A stretch of DNA of 64,000 bases, from NCBI GenBank assembly GCA_903887775.1, contig CAISRB010000011.1, forward strand, positions 186,001 to 250,000. The letters are read 5' to 3'. The notes under the pieces were generated by a model, which made no database searches, was not told where the DNA came from, and saw only the letters and a program-made list of their open reading frames with translations. Positions 33,428-43,762 of the stretch are shown here, one piece after another. The translations under genes and the position numbers were made by a program. Position 1 is the first letter of the stretch, and every line of letters starts with the position of its first letter. The stretch comes from an uncultured Bacteroidales bacterium. GTDB lineage: Bacteria; Bacteroidota; Bacteroidia; Bacteroidales; FEN-979.

Positions 33428-33463
33428 AGTCAACAAATCAGATTTGCACAGGGTTTTTTCAAT

Positions 33464-34219
33464 ATGATGAGATACTTTATTAACCTATCTTACAACGGAA
33501 CAAACTATCACGGCTGGCAGGCACAGAAGAATGCCATCAGCATACAAAAAGTGCTCACAGATGCTTTGTGTATGATGCTCAGGGAGGAAGTGAGCCTGAC
33601 CGGTTGTGGCCGGACCGATGCAGGGGTGCATGCGAGGGAATACTATGCGCATATGGATCTGGTAAAAGAGCTGGGCAGGACCCAGGCGGGGAAGCTCGTT
33701 TTCAAACTCAATTCCTTCCTCGGGAAAGATATATCCCTTCGGGATATTTTTAGTGTCCGGCCTGACGCGCATGCCCGTTTCAGCGCAACACTGCGTACTT
33801 ATAAATATTACATCACCCTTGTTAAGGATCCTTTTTTGGTCGACCGGTCCTATTATCATTTTGGCCCGATTGATATTGACCTGATGAACCGGGGAGCGGA
33901 ACTCATCATGAAATATTCCGATTTTACTTCATTTTCGAAAGTCGATTCCGACACAAAAACGAAGATCTGCAGGATTTCTGAAGCGCAGTGGGAGAGAAGC
34001 GGGGATCTTCTTGTATTTACTATTTCGGCGGACCGCTTTCTCAGGAACATGGTCAGGGCTATTGTTGGAACCCTTCTGGATCTGGGCACAGGAAAAATGT
34101 TGTTACGCGACCTGAAGCTCGTGATCGAAGCAAAAAACCGTTCCGACGCAGGAGATTCTGTGGCTGCATGCGGGCTGTTTCTTGAGCAGGTTGTTTACCC
34201 TGAAGATATCAGGTCATAA
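33464..34219 (+). CDS. truA: tRNA pseudouridine(38-40) synthase TruA
   Basis: 251 residues from the first of two adjacent ATGs (33464, 33467). N-terminus MRYFINLSYNGTNYHGWQ is typical. The catalytic aspartate lies in CGRTDAGVHA, and FLRNMVRAIVGTLLDLG near the end is conserved. It modifies U38-40 in the anticodon arm of tRNAs. The frame is open further upstream to 33395 but that stretch contains the promoter. Single gene, convergent with the transketolase genes. Confidence 0.95.
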   Translation: MMRYFINLSYNGTNYHGWQAQKNAISIQKVLTDALCMMLREEVSLTGCGRTDAGVHAREYYAHMDLVKELGRTQAGKLVFKLNSFLGKDISLRDIFSVRPDAHARFSATLRTYKYYITLVKDPFLVDRSYYHFGPIDIDLMNRGAELIMKYSDFTSFSKVDSDTKTKICRISEAQWERSGDLLVFTISADRFLRNMVRAIVGTLLDLGTGKMLLRDLKLVIEAKNRSDAGDSVAACGLFLEQVVYPEDIRS

Positions 34220-34275
34220 TCGGGGGATTTAATCATTTTGGGGCGGACTTCGGTGCATCAGGCTGAGAATCCGGT

Positions 34276-35238
34276 TCATTTCTTCTTTCCGAGCGCTTTA
34301 CGGCAGCCTTTGATGATATCACCGGAAGTAAGACCGAACTTTTGCATTAATTCATGGGGAGTACCTGATTCGCCAAAACGATCATTCATCCCTATAAACT
34401 CAATGGGTACAGGATACTGTTTGCTGATGACTTCCGATACGGCCGAACCCAGTCCGCCGGCAACCTGGTGCTCCTCAGCAGTTACAAGGACTCCGCATTC
34501 TTTCGCTGCAATTACTACTGCAGTTTCATCGAGGGGCTTGATGGTATGGATATTCAGAACTCTTGCGTGGATCCCTTCTTTTTCAAGTTCGTAGGCTGCC
34601 TGCAGCGCTTCCCAGATCATATGCCCTGTAGCAATGATGGCAATGTCGCTGCCCTCGTGTACCAGCTGGGCCAGGCCGATCTGAAAACCCATCTCAACTG
34701 ATGTGAAATCAGGCATGGCTTCCCTTCCGAACCTGATATAAACTGGTCCCCGGCACTGCTGTATTGCGGCCATTGTGGCCAGCCTGGCCTGGGTGGCGTC
34801 GCAGGGTGACAGTACAGTCATATTGGGCATTACCCTCATCACGGCAATATCTTCCAGTGCCTGGTGGGTTGCCCCGTCGGGGCCTACCGAAACGCCCGCA
34901 TGAGCCCCGCCAATGACCGCATGAAGCCTGTTGTAACAAAGTGAAACCCTGATCTGGTCAGTAGTGCGCAATGCCGAAAATACACCGTAAGTCGCAAATA
35001 CGGGAATTTTACCTGAAAGCGCCAGCCCTGCCGCTACACCAACACAGTTTTGTTCAGCGATCCCCAGCGATATGAAACGCTCAGGAAACCTGGAAGCAAA
35101 AAGGTCAACACCCACCGAAGCGGTGATATCCGCCCCGATGGCAACAACCCTCTCATTAAGGATTGCCGCTTCAAGCAAGCCTTCACCGAATCCAAGCTTC
35201 GTTGATTTATTTCCCCGGTTAATGAAGTGCGTCAGCAT
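34276..35238 (-). CDS. Transketolase, C-terminal (pyrimidine-binding) subunit
   Basis: 320 residues. Transketolase pyrimidine-binding domain (GFGEGLLEAAILNERVVAIGADI, FISLGIAEQNCVGVAAGLAL with the catalytic glutamate) and the C-terminal domain (VTAEEHQVAGGLGSAVSEV). Together with the adjacent N-terminal subunit it forms a two-piece transketolase of the non-oxidative pentose phosphate pathway. Its ATG follows the stop of the partner gene directly, so the two are co-translated. Confidence 0.93.
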   Translation of the reverse strand: MLTHFINRGNKSTKLGFGEGLLEAAILNERVVAIGADITASVGVDLFASRFPERFISLGIAEQNCVGVAAGLALSGKIPVFATYGVFSALRTTDQIRVSLCYNRLHAVIGGAHAGVSVGPDGATHQALEDIAVMRVMPNMTVLSPCDATQARLATMAAIQQCRGPVYIRFGREAMPDFTSVEMGFQIGLAQLVHEGSDIAIIATGHMIWEALQAAYELEKEGIHARVLNIHTIKPLDETAVVIAAKECGVLVTAEEHQVAGGLGSAVSEVISKQYPVPIEFIGMNDRFGESGTPHELMQKFGLTSGDIIKGCRKALGKKK

Positions 35239-36093
35239 TCAATGTTCAATATTCTGTATTCCACCTTCCAATTCCCTCAAAAACGCCACCGCCTGTTCCT
35301 TCGTCGGTGCTTTCCCATGCCAGCGGTAATCCCCTTCAATGCTTGCTATCCCTTTTCCCATTACAGTTTTCGCAATGATCACCGATGGATGTAACAGTTC
35401 CATGCGGGCTTTGTTAAATGCAGGAAGCAGCGACCTAAAATCATGCCCGTCACATTCCAGCGCCTGCCAGCCAAACGCTTCCCATTTCTTTTTCAGGGGC
35501 TCGAGCGCCATTACTTTCTCGGTACTGCCATCGATCTGCAGACTGTTGCGGTCGATGATCACTGTAAGATTATTCAGCTTGTGATGAGCAGCTGACATGG
35601 CGGCTTCCCATACCGAACCTTCCTGGAGTTCCCCGTCGCCGCACAGACAGTAAACCCGGTTATCAAGCCTGTCCATTTTTAAGGCAAGGGCCATACCCAC
35701 CGAAACCGAAAGCCCCTGGCCCAGGGAACCCGCCGAGAGCTCCAGCCCGGGCAGTTGATGGTCCCTTCCCGGATGCCCCTGTAACCTGCTGCCAAGTTTG
35801 CGCAGGCTTAACAATTCTTCTTTTCGAAAATACCCCGCTTCGGCAAGGGTTGCATACAGCACCGGCGCAATATGCCCGATTGAAAGGATGAACCTGTCCC
35901 GGCCTGGCCATAAGGGTTCATCAGGCGTATGCCTTATTACTGAAAAATAAAGGGTTGTAAAGATATCGGCCGAACCCAGAGACCCTCCGAGATGGCCTGA
36001 GCCTGCCTCTGCAAGACTTCTGACCACCGACTGCCTTATTGCCCGGGCGAGCAGGCCCAGCTTTTCCAGATCGTTGGTCAGGGTATAACACAT
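35239..36093 (-). CDS. Transketolase, N-terminal (TPP-binding) subunit
   Basis: 284 residues. N-terminal SGHLGGSLGSADIFTTLYF, and the thiamine-diphosphate motif GDGELQEGSVWEAAM leading to NNLTVIIDRNSLQIDG. Split transketolases of this kind are common in anaerobes. It is 1 nt away from the LolA-like gene behind it and directly abuts the C-terminal subunit gene. Confidence 0.93.
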   Translation of the reverse strand: MCYTLTNDLEKLGLLARAIRQSVVRSLAEAGSGHLGGSLGSADIFTTLYFSVIRHTPDEPLWPGRDRFILSIGHIAPVLYATLAEAGYFRKEELLSLRKLGSRLQGHPGRDHQLPGLELSAGSLGQGLSVSVGMALALKMDRLDNRVYCLCGDGELQEGSVWEAAMSAAHHKLNNLTVIIDRNSLQIDGSTEKVMALEPLKKKWEAFGWQALECDGHDFRSLLPAFNKARMELLHPSVIIAKTVMGKGIASIEGDYRWHGKAPTKEQAVAFLRELEGGIQNIEH

Positions 36094-36094
36094 A

Positions 36095-36727
36095 TTATCT
36101 CATATCAATGACCTCGACCCCGGGGAACTTTTTGGCGTCAAAGGTGAAATCAGCAGCGCCTAGCGGCATATCGGTTTGGAAACGGGTAATTGTATAAGTG
36201 AAGATGTTCCCGTTCTTATCATAGATCACAAACGATTTGACCTGAAGCTTTGACTTATCGACCGAAAGCACGGCACGATTATAATTCTTGATAGTATTCG
36301 GCACCAGCTCGATCTTAACTGTTCCGGGATCGGTATTCTTATCATTCAGCAGTTTTGATTTGAAATTGGTATTGTAGTTCGATAAGAGCTTCGACGGAGT
36401 GAGTGCCTCATCCTTATTGTCAAGAGAATTCACCTGTACCTCATTCGTTTCCGGCATAAAGGTCCAGATCGTTTTCCCGTCACAGATCACGGTCTGTCCG
36501 CTGGCTTCCATCCTGTACTTGTCCCCGCTGAGCAGCAGGGTGCCCTGTTTCTGCTCGTTGATCTTTGCTTTCGTGTTTTCCATTTTATATGAAAAATCAG
36601 CTTTGATCGACTTGTAGGCTTTTGTTTTAGAGCTTACCTGGTCGAGGAGATCGTTTGCTTTCTGGTCTTTCTGGCTGTATGCGCTGATCACTGCCAGTGA
36701 GAAAAATAAAATGAGGAATTTCTTCAT
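36095..36727 (-). CDS. LolA-like outer-membrane lipoprotein carrier
   Basis: 210 residues with a signal peptide (MKKFLILFFSLAVISAYSQ). The beta-rich mature part (IKADFSYKMENTKAKINEQKQGTL starts the LolA fold; DGKTIWTFMPETNEVQV and AADFTFDAKKFPGVEVIDM end it) fits the LolA family. It carries lipoproteins across the periplasm. It follows ftsK by about 30 nt, a frequent arrangement in Bacteroidota. Confidence 0.85.
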   Translation of the reverse strand: MKKFLILFFSLAVISAYSQKDQKANDLLDQVSSKTKAYKSIKADFSYKMENTKAKINEQKQGTLLLSGDKYRMEASGQTVICDGKTIWTFMPETNEVQVNSLDNKDEALTPSKLLSNYNTNFKSKLLNDKNTDPGTVKIELVPNTIKNYNRAVLSVDKSKLQVKSFVIYDKNGNIFTYTITRFQTDMPLGAADFTFDAKKFPGVEVIDMR

Positions 36728-36757
36728 AGAATACTTGCTGTTTTTTTGATAAATGAA

Positions 36758-39283
36758 TTAGTCGTTTCCCATGCTTTGGAGGTAATCCTCAAGAGCTGTC
36801 GAATCCTTGAATTTTACATCCCTTGCCTTGCTGCCCTCAAAAGAGCCCACAATTCCTGCTGCTTCCAGCTGGTCTATGATACGCCCGGCCCGGTTATAAC
36901 CAAGTTTCAGTTTCCTCTGCAGAAGGGAGGTGGAGCCATGCTGGTGCTGGACCACGAGCCTCGCGGCTTCAGCAAAGAATTCATCCCTTTCGTTGGGATC
37001 AAAATCTTTACCCGATGCATTCTCTTCATCATAGTATTCAGGTAATGAGAATGCCTGCGGATAGCCTCTCTGGGATCCTATAAACTCGGTTAATCTATCA
37101 ACCTCGGGGGTGTCAACAAAGGCGCATTGCAGCCTGATAAGGTCGCTCCCTGTCGACAGCAGCATATCGCCCCGGCCGATGAGCTGATCGGCCCCGGAAG
37201 AGTCCAGGATCGTGCGGGAGTCTATCTTCGAAATCACCCTGAACGCAATACGGGCGGGGAAGTTCGCCTTAATAGTGCCTGTGATAATGTTGACTGATGG
37301 CCTTTGGGTTGCAATGATAAGATGGATCCCTGTAGCCCGGGCCAGCTGGGCCAGACGGGTGAGGGGTGTTTCAATCTCCCTGCCTGCTGTCATGATAAGA
37401 TCGGCAAACTCGTCAATTACCAGAACAATATATGGCAGGAACCTGTGCCCGTCGTTGGGGTTCAGCTTGCGGTTCACAAATTTTTCATTGTATTCCCTGA
37501 TATTCCTTACCTGGGCGTCGCGAAGCAGGTCGTAGCGGCTGTCCATCTCTATATTCAGGGAATTCAGGGTGCGGATGACCTTTTTTGTGTCGGTGATAAT
37601 GGCTTCCTCGCTGTCGGGCAATTTGGCCAGAAAATGACGTTCTATCCTTGAAAATAAGGTCAGTTCCACTTTCTTCGGGTCAATCATCACGAACTTGATC
37701 TGTGAGGGGTGCTTTTTGTATAACAGGGAGGTGATGATAGTGTTCAATCCCACAGATTTACCCTGCCCGGTAGCCCCGGCCATCAGCAGGTGGGGCATCT
37801 TCGCCAGGTCGGCGATAAATGTTTCGTTGGCTACGGTTTTTCCAAGAACAAAAGGCAGTTCAAAGGAAGTATTCTTGAATTTGTCGGAGCCAAGCAACGA
37901 TTTGATCGAGACGATTTCGGGGTTCTGATTTGGAACCTCGATGCCAATGGTCCCTTTACCCGGGATGGGAGCGATGATTCGGATACCCAGGGCCGACAGG
38001 CTTAAGGCAATGTCATCCTCCAGGTTCTTGATCCTTGAAATACGGATTCCCGCTTCCGGGACAATCTCATATAAGGTAACCGCAGGGCCAATAGTGGCCT
38101 TGATCTTTGAAATCCTGATGTCGTAATGTGACAGGGTTTGTACGATCTTGTCCTTATTGGCTTCCAGCTCTTCTTTCCTTACCGCAACAGATTCCCCGCC
38201 ATAATCGCTGAGAAGGTCAAGGGTAGGGAATTTATAGCTTGGCAGGTCAAGGGTAGGATCATATAAGGTATCAAGCCCCTGCCGGGCTACCGGTCCTTTT
38301 GCTTCGGATTGCACATCATCTTCCGGCCTTTCGATCTGCAGTTCAATTCCGGTAGCTGCTTCTTCCACGGGCATGGCGTCCGCGGGGCCTCCCAGATCGA
38401 TTGGCAGCGGTGACAACTCAGGCTCTTCAATGAAGGTATTCGCGTAACTCAGCACCGTTGGTTCAGCCGGCACAGACTCAGGCTTTGCCGCGTCCCCATC
38501 CGCAGTCAGATTTCCTGAATTATCATTATCCGGCCCGGCTTTCATCCATCGGAATGGAATATTAAACGAAAGGATCATAAAGCTCAGGAAGGTAAAGGCA
38601 AGCAGTATGGCCAGGCCGGAAGTGCCGAGGAAATCAACCAGCCATAAGTTCATCTGGAAACCATATACCCCGGTAAATAAAACTCCTGTAGTGACGAGGT
38701 CCCGGGGAAGAGTAAGCCCGAAAAATACAGGCAGCCAGATGACCCCAAAGAAACAGTATTCCATGACTTTCCATGGATGCAGTATCGTGATCCTCATCAG
38801 CCACCTGATACCCCATACAAGAAGGATGACAGGAAAAAGAAACGATGCGATACCAAACCAGTTTGAAATGAACATGTAGGCAATCAGGGCCCCTGTTTTG
38901 CCCATCCAGTTCTCGCATTTGAAGTCGCCTGCCCTGAATGTATCAATGGTAAAATGTTTGAAAACCGTATCGGTGTAACTGTAATCCGTCTTCCAGGTTT
39001 GCAGGTAAGACGTAAATGACAGGAGCAGGTAAAGTCCGATTAACATGAAAGCAAGCCCCCAAACCCTCAGCCTTCGTTCTTTTTTTTCAATTTGCTCCTG
39101 GGTAAGCTCTTTTTTCTTTTTCTGTGATTTTTCCTTTTTTGATGGTTTTTCCCTGACGGGTTTTTCTTTTTTTGTTTTTTTTGTTTGCTGATTTTCCGCC
39201 CGCTCAGGTTGAAATACATCTTCGGAAGTATTGATCTCTTCCCTGAAAGTGTTTGATTTTAAAGGATTATACTGTTTCGACAT
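36758..39283 (-). CDS. ftsK: DNA translocase FtsK/SpoIIIE
   Basis: 841 residues. A lysine-rich N-terminus (about 25-70), four membrane helices (about 75-260), an acidic linker, the alpha/beta motor with Walker A GATGQGKSVGLN and Walker B VLVIDEFADLIM, and the C-terminal gamma winged helix (SLLQRKLKLGYNRAGRIIDQ). It pumps chromosomal DNA through the closing septum. The linker is short compared with E. coli FtsK. Confidence 0.96.
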   Translation of the reverse strand: MSKQYNPLKSNTFREEINTSEDVFQPERAENQQTKKTKKEKPVREKPSKKEKSQKKKKELTQEQIEKKERRLRVWGLAFMLIGLYLLLSFTSYLQTWKTDYSYTDTVFKHFTIDTFRAGDFKCENWMGKTGALIAYMFISNWFGIASFLFPVILLVWGIRWLMRITILHPWKVMEYCFFGVIWLPVFFGLTLPRDLVTTGVLFTGVYGFQMNLWLVDFLGTSGLAILLAFTFLSFMILSFNIPFRWMKAGPDNDNSGNLTADGDAAKPESVPAEPTVLSYANTFIEEPELSPLPIDLGGPADAMPVEEAATGIELQIERPEDDVQSEAKGPVARQGLDTLYDPTLDLPSYKFPTLDLLSDYGGESVAVRKEELEANKDKIVQTLSHYDIRISKIKATIGPAVTLYEIVPEAGIRISRIKNLEDDIALSLSALGIRIIAPIPGKGTIGIEVPNQNPEIVSIKSLLGSDKFKNTSFELPFVLGKTVANETFIADLAKMPHLLMAGATGQGKSVGLNTIITSLLYKKHPSQIKFVMIDPKKVELTLFSRIERHFLAKLPDSEEAIITDTKKVIRTLNSLNIEMDSRYDLLRDAQVRNIREYNEKFVNRKLNPNDGHRFLPYIVLVIDEFADLIMTAGREIETPLTRLAQLARATGIHLIIATQRPSVNIITGTIKANFPARIAFRVISKIDSRTILDSSGADQLIGRGDMLLSTGSDLIRLQCAFVDTPEVDRLTEFIGSQRGYPQAFSLPEYYDEENASGKDFDPNERDEFFAEAARLVVQHQHGSTSLLQRKLKLGYNRAGRIIDQLEAAGIVGSFEGSKARDVKFKDSTALEDYLQSMGND

Positions 39284-39289
39284 GTGTTT

Positions 39290-39973
39290 CTATTCCTTGC
39301 CCCCTATTTTATTTTTCAATTCATCTTTTGTAATTATCGAATACTCGGCAGGTACTTCAAATTCTTTTAATGAAATTGCCTTTTTTTCAACTGAAACGGC
39401 TGTAAACCGCATCAGCATATCAGTGGTCTTCATTGAGAATTCCATAAGGACCCCGTCAATATCCTTGTAGATCCCCTTATCAAAATTTGCCTGTTTGCCG
39501 CCAAGTTCCGGAGTATAGAACACCTCAATAGTGTACTTCCCGTTTATGTCATTGACAGTGATTCTGGCATTTTTACATGGATAACCTGCAAGGGTTTTCG
39601 TTTCGCTGGTATATTCCACTTTTACAGGGGGTTCTTTCGCTGTTTCCTGAGCAATTTCCTCGGTAGTGTATCGGATGGCATATTTCTGGCCCATCATATT
39701 CAGTAGTTTGATCTTTGTTTTCTCCTGATGATCGGTCATTTCTATCCGGCTGCCGCCACTTGTAATAATATCGGTCCTTGACTTGCCTCCTTTGATCATT
39801 ACGGTAAGCGCTTTCGGGAAAAGGGCAAGCTGGCTTTTGGTAAGTTTATTGTTGGGGTAAGTGATCTTAAAGTTAATGACTCCTTCGAACTGCTGTCCGG
39901 CTTGCACACTCACAGTGGCAAACAGCAAGGCAGGTGTCAGTATGAGAAGAAACCGGAGTCTCGGGAGTTTCAT
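39290..39973 (-). CDS. Secreted DUF4412/GLPGLI-like protein
   Basis: 227 residues with a signal peptide (MKLPRLRFLLILTPALLFATVSVQAG). The mature part begins FEGVINFKITYP and contains TKTLAGYPCKNARITV and IEVFYTPELG, which resemble DUF4412 and related Bacteroidota periplasmic families. Function unknown. It is 6 nt upstream of ftsK on the same strand. Confidence 0.75.
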   Translation of the reverse strand: MKLPRLRFLLILTPALLFATVSVQAGQQFEGVINFKITYPNNKLTKSQLALFPKALTVMIKGGKSRTDIITSGGSRIEMTDHQEKTKIKLLNMMGQKYAIRYTTEEIAQETAKEPPVKVEYTSETKTLAGYPCKNARITVNDINGKYTIEVFYTPELGGKQANFDKGIYKDIDGVLMEFSMKTTDMLMRFTAVSVEKKAISLKEFEVPAEYSIITKDELKNKIGGKE

Positions 39974-39997
39974 AGGAAGGAACAGGTTTTCCTGTTT

Positions 39998-41512
39998 TTA
40001 ATTTACAAAATGAAAGAGTTTGCGCCAGCGGATCTTACCGCCCAACAATGTTTTGTTAGGATCCATAGAAAGCCATACGAAGGATGCTTTCCCCACGATA
40101 TGGTCTTCGGGAACAAAGCCCCAGAACCTCGAGTCAGCCGAATTATGCCTGTTATCGCCCATCATCCAGTAATAATTCATTTTAAACGTGTAAGAGTCGG
40201 CTTCCTTTCCGTTGATATAGATCTTTCCATCGCGTAACTGCAGGTCATTGCCTTCAAACACTTTGATGATACGTTTATAGAACATGATGTTGGAAGTGCT
40301 TAATTTCACTGTCACGCCTGCTTTGGGGATCCATATCGGGCCGAAATTATCGAGGTTCCAGCGGTATAAGGAGTCAAACGGAAAGATATTCGGATCCCAA
40401 ACCCCTTTCCGGGCTATTTCGGGTTCAACGGATTTTACATTACTGAACTGTTTAATCCCTTCAAGGGAAGCATCCGAAAGAACAAACTCATAGTTGCCGT
40501 TATTGTCGGTTGAAAAATTCTCGGTTATATCCAGTTTTTCCAGGTTTTTACTGTTTATCTGGCTTCCGTCGGTATGAACAAGGTACCTGAACTGCCGTTT
40601 ACCGGGATTCTGTTCTTCTTTCCCGTTGATCATGACAATCCGGTTGATGATCCGGATACTGTCGCCGGGTATTCCGATGCAGCGTTTGATGAAGTTCTCC
40701 CGTTTATCGACCGGCCTGGCAATAATGTCGCCGAAATTTTCCTTGCTGCTCCAGACGAAATCCCGGCCATATTGCCTTACCAGCTGGTAATAACTGATAT
40801 TACTTTGAAGTTTTGTTGAAAGCGTATCTCCGTCGGGATAGTTGAACACGACAACATCCATATTCTTAACGTGAGCCAGGCCCGGGAACCGGTAATATGG
40901 CAGGTTTATCCATTCAAGGTAGGATTTGGTAGATTCCGTCAGGGGGAGGGTATGGTGCACAAACGGGAATGAAAGCGGGGTATTTGGAACCTTAGGCCCG
41001 TAACTGACCTTGCTCACAAAAAGATAATCTCCAACAAGCAGTGATTTTTCCATTGAGGAGGTCGGAATGGTATAGGCTTCAAAGAAGAAGATGCGGATTA
41101 TGCTTGCGGCGATCACTGCAAAAATGATGGCATCCACCCATTCTCTTACTGCAGATTTCTTTACCGCTGCAAGAGTAGCCGGATCATGAAACTGCTGGCC
41201 TGGTGAAAAGGCTAAGTAGGGGAGGGCGATGAACGGGAAGATCACTCCGCCTGCCTGTTCGAGCAGTCCGTATTTTTTAAAACACTTCAGGATCTCAACG
41301 ATCATCAGTAAAATAACAAATACATTGATGAAGGGAATGATCAGGAAAATATACCACCAAAGAGGCTTATTGATGATTTTAAGCCAGATGAACAGATTAT
41401 AGAAAGGGATGAGGATCTTCCAGCCTGCTTCTCCGGCTTTTACAAAAATCCCCCAGAGGCCGGCAACGATGGCTATCGAAAACAGGATGAATAAGACAAG
41501 ATAAAGGTTCAT
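39998..41512 (-). CDS. lepB: Signal peptidase I with N-terminal membrane domain
   Basis: 504 residues. N-terminal multi-helix domain (about 1-105, DUF5684-like, [20 protein letters not shown]), then a membrane helix and the peptidase S26 domain. The catalytic serine is in [11 protein letters not shown] and the catalytic lysine in [15 protein letters not shown]; the C-terminal box reads [19 protein letters not shown]. It removes signal peptides at the membrane. Long forms with an insert between the catalytic motifs are usual in Bacteroidota. Confidence 0.94.
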   Translation of the reverse strand: MNLYLVLFILFSIAIVAGLWGIFVKAGEAGWKILIPFYNLFIWLKIINKPLWWYIFLIIPFINVFVILLMIVEILKCFKKYGLLEQAGGVIFPFIALPYLAFSPGQQFHDPATLAAVKKSAVREWVDAIIFAVIAASIIRIFFFEAYTIPTSSMEKSLLVGDYLFVSKVSYGPKVPNTPLSFPFVHHTLPLTESTKSYLEWINLPYYRFPGLAHVKNMDVVVFNYPDGDTLSTKLQSNISYYQLVRQYGRDFVWSSKENFGDIIARPVDKRENFIKRCIGIPGDSIRIINRIVMINGKEEQNPGKRQFRYLVHTDGSQINSKNLEKLDITENFSTDNNGNYEFVLSDASLEGIKQFSNVKSVEPEIARKGVWDPNIFPFDSLYRWNLDNFGPIWIPKAGVTVKLSTSNIMFYKRIIKVFEGNDLQLRDGKIYINGKEADSYTFKMNYYWMMGDNRHNSADSRFWGFVPEDHIVGKASFVWLSMDPNKTLLGGKIRWRKLFHFVN

Positions 41513-41560
41513 GTTGTTAGTTTATATTTCAATAACGTGATTTTCATTGATTTCTTACTG

Positions 41561-42292
41561 TCAGGCAGTACTTTTTTGAGAGTTCAGAAGGTCCTTCATC
41601 TCAAAAAATCCCTGTTTCCCTTTGATCCATTCCGCTGCCAGCAGGGCGCCAAGTACGAATCCCCTGCGTGTTTTAGCGGTATGGGTGATCACGATGGCAT
41701 CCATTTCAGATTCGTATCTCACCACATGGGTGCCGGGTACATCCTCCGATCTGTAAGACTTGATCCCGACTTCGTCAGGATTCTCCTGCAGTTCCTTAAC
41801 CCATTTTTCTTTTCTTTCGTTATACCGGATGATGTCGTTCGCAAGTACGATAGCTGTGCCACTGGGTGCGTCAAGTTTGTGGATATGGTGGGTCTCCTCG
41901 ATGGAAATCTCGTAATTGTCCCATTTCGCCATCAAAGATGCCAGGAATCGGTTCAGCTCAAAATAGAGATTGACTCCGATGCTGAAATTCGGCGAAAAGA
42001 AAAGGCTCTTGTGTTCGTTAAGGCATGTCTGGCGGATTTCCTCAATGTCTTCGATCCAGCCGGTGGTTCCGACGACTACCGGGATATTGGCTTCAAAACA
42101 ATGCATGATATTATCAACTGCCGAATCAGGGGTTGTGAATTCTATGGCAACATCGGCTTCTTTCAGAAGGTGGCCTTTATCCTGCCATTCCTCGTCATTA
42201 TCAATGATCATGACGATTTCATGGCCCCTCTTTTCAGCTAGTTTGTGGATCTCCTGTCCCATTTTTCCATACCCCAGCAACGCAATCTTCAT
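41561..42292 (-). CDS. dapB: 4-hydroxy-tetrahydrodipicolinate reductase DapB
   Basis: 243 residues, usual length for the phylum. NAD(P)-binding motif LGYGKMGQEI at the N-terminus, GTTGW at mid-length, and the active-site region ISIEETHHIHKLDAPSGTA. It makes tetrahydrodipicolinate for lysine and peptidoglycan. It is followed 48 bp on by lepB on the same strand, and preceded by the DUF5683 gene 9 nt upstream. Confidence 0.96.
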   Translation of the reverse strand: MKIALLGYGKMGQEIHKLAEKRGHEIVMIIDNDEEWQDKGHLLKEADVAIEFTTPDSAVDNIMHCFEANIPVVVGTTGWIEDIEEIRQTCLNEHKSLFFSPNFSIGVNLYFELNRFLASLMAKWDNYEISIEETHHIHKLDAPSGTAIVLANDIIRYNERKEKWVKELQENPDEVGIKSYRSEDVPGTHVVRYESEMDAIVITHTAKTRRGFVLGALLAAEWIKGKQGFFEMKDLLNSQKSTA

Positions 42293-42301
42293 AGTTCGAA
42301 T

Positions 42302-42874
42302 TTAAAAGTGTAATGATAATTTTATTCCCCCGCCCATCTCTCTTGAAGCTACCGGGACTTCCACCGAGGGGCCGATTTTCATGCTCAGGGTTTTATTAAT
42401 GTTGAAACTGTATAAATGAGCATCAACAGTGGCATCAAGAATATTAAGCAAATACCAGATGGCGCTCACAAGGCAGGTAATTTCAAGGTTTCGGCGGTAG
42501 TATTCCCTAGCTGAAGCCAGTTCAGTCGTACTGTAACGGTTTACAAGATATGCATAGTTCCCGTTTTTATCACCGTTGACTGACTCGATATAAGCACATC
42601 TGTAGTCCAGGTAGTAATTGGTATTGAATACAATTAAATATGCCATCACCCCAAAGCCAGCATATATGATCGGCACTTTCCATACCTTGTGATTGTAAAT
42701 TTGCCCGAGCCCCGGAAGGCATGCCGACATGATAGAGGCTTTTGTGGGAGAATGTTGCTTCTCAAGCGTTGAATCCGGTATTTCCCTGGGGATGCTGTCG
42801 GTTTGGGCTATTGCTGTTTTAAACGGTAAAACGGCAAGCCAGAGTAATACAACCGCCAGTATCTGAAATCTCAT
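42302..42874 (-). CDS. DUF5683 membrane protein
   Basis: 190 residues with a signal peptide (FQILAVVLLWLAVLPFKTAIAQ). The motif SPTKASIMSACLPGLGQIYNHKVWKVPIIY is the hallmark of DUF5683 (a small-membrane-protein family of Bacteroidota), split here over two membrane segments. Function unknown. Its start overlaps the parB stop by 4 nt, so it belongs to the parA-parB-DUF5683-dapB-lepB run. Confidence 0.85.
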   Translation of the reverse strand: MRFQILAVVLLWLAVLPFKTAIAQTDSIPREIPDSTLEKQHSPTKASIMSACLPGLGQIYNHKVWKVPIIYAGFGVMAYLIVFNTNYYLDYRCAYIESVNGDKNGNYAYLVNRYSTTELASAREYYRRNLEITCLVSAIWYLLNILDATVDAHLYSFNINKTLSMKIGPSVEVPVASREMGGGIKLSLHF

Positions 42875-43761
42875 TCAGGGTTCATTTTGGAAAGTAATTT
42901 GTCGAATTCTTCTTCTGAACTAAAGTGGATCAATATACTTCCTTTCCCTTTGCGATGCAGGTGGATCTCTACTTCTGACTGTAGTTTAAGGCTTATGCTG
43001 TCTTTGGCTTTCTGATAATGGTATGGAAGCAGTTTGGGGCCTGACGGCAAAGTAAGTCTGGCTGGCTTTTGATGGTCTCTGACAAGGTCCTCGACCTGGC
43101 GAACCGATAACTTCCGTTCAAGTATCTTCTGAAGAAGCTGCAACTGCCTTTTTTCATCTTCAATGGTAATGAGGGTCCTGGCATGCCCCATACTGATAAT
43201 ACCATCCCGCACGGCAACCTGTATCTCGACAGGCAGTTTGAGCAGCCGGATATAGTTGGATACAGTGGATCTGTCCTTACCGACTTTCTGACCCAGGTCT
43301 TCCTGGCGTATCCGGCATTCTTCGACCAGCCGCTGGAAACTCAGGGCCACCTCAAGGGGGTTGAGGTCCATCCTCTGGATATTCTCAACAATCGCCATTT
43401 CAAGCATCTGTTCATCATTGGCAAGCCTGATAAATGCCGGGATCTCTCTTAACCCGGCGATCCTGGCCGCACGGCATCTTCTTTCACCGGCGATCAGCTG
43501 GTACCTGTCATGACCTATTTTTCGAACGGTAATAGGTTGAATGATGCCCTGTTCCTGAATCGAAACTGCCAGTTCGGCCAACTCTTTCTCCTCGAACTGA
43601 GACCTTGGCTGAAATGGATTGGATTCAAGCTGATCGAGCGGAATAGCCGATACCATATGGCTTGCCGGGATAACCGGTAATTCTTCCCTCGCAAGTTCTG
43701 ATGAGCTGCCCTCAAGTAAAGCGCTCAAGCCTCTTCCCAATGCTTTCTTTTTTCCTTGCAT
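42871..43761 (-). CDS. parB: Chromosome partition protein ParB
   Basis: 296 residues. ParB N-terminal CTP-binding domain (IPLDQLESNPFQPRSQFEE, IAGERRCRAARIAGL), central HTH (LGQKVGKDRSTVSNYIRLLKLP) and a C-terminal dimerisation domain. It binds parS sites and loads onto DNA near the origin. It is 1 nt from parA. I looked for a parS-like 16-mer near the pair and did not recognise one. Confidence 0.96.
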   Translation of the reverse strand: MQGKKKALGRGLSALLEGSSSELAREELPVIPASHMVSAIPLDQLESNPFQPRSQFEEKELAELAVSIQEQGIIQPITVRKIGHDRYQLIAGERRCRAARIAGLREIPAFIRLANDEQMLEMAIVENIQRMDLNPLEVALSFQRLVEECRIRQEDLGQKVGKDRSTVSNYIRLLKLPVEIQVAVRDGIISMGHARTLITIEDEKRQLQLLQKILERKLSVRQVEDLVRDHQKPARLTLPSGPKLLPYHYQKAKDSISLKLQSEVEIHLHRKGKGSILIHFSSEEEFDKLLSKMNPE

Positions 43762-43762
43762 G

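Noticed and set aside
33395-33463. Upstream start for truA
   Set aside because: The stretch contains the -33/-7 promoter, and the TruA family begins at MRYF.
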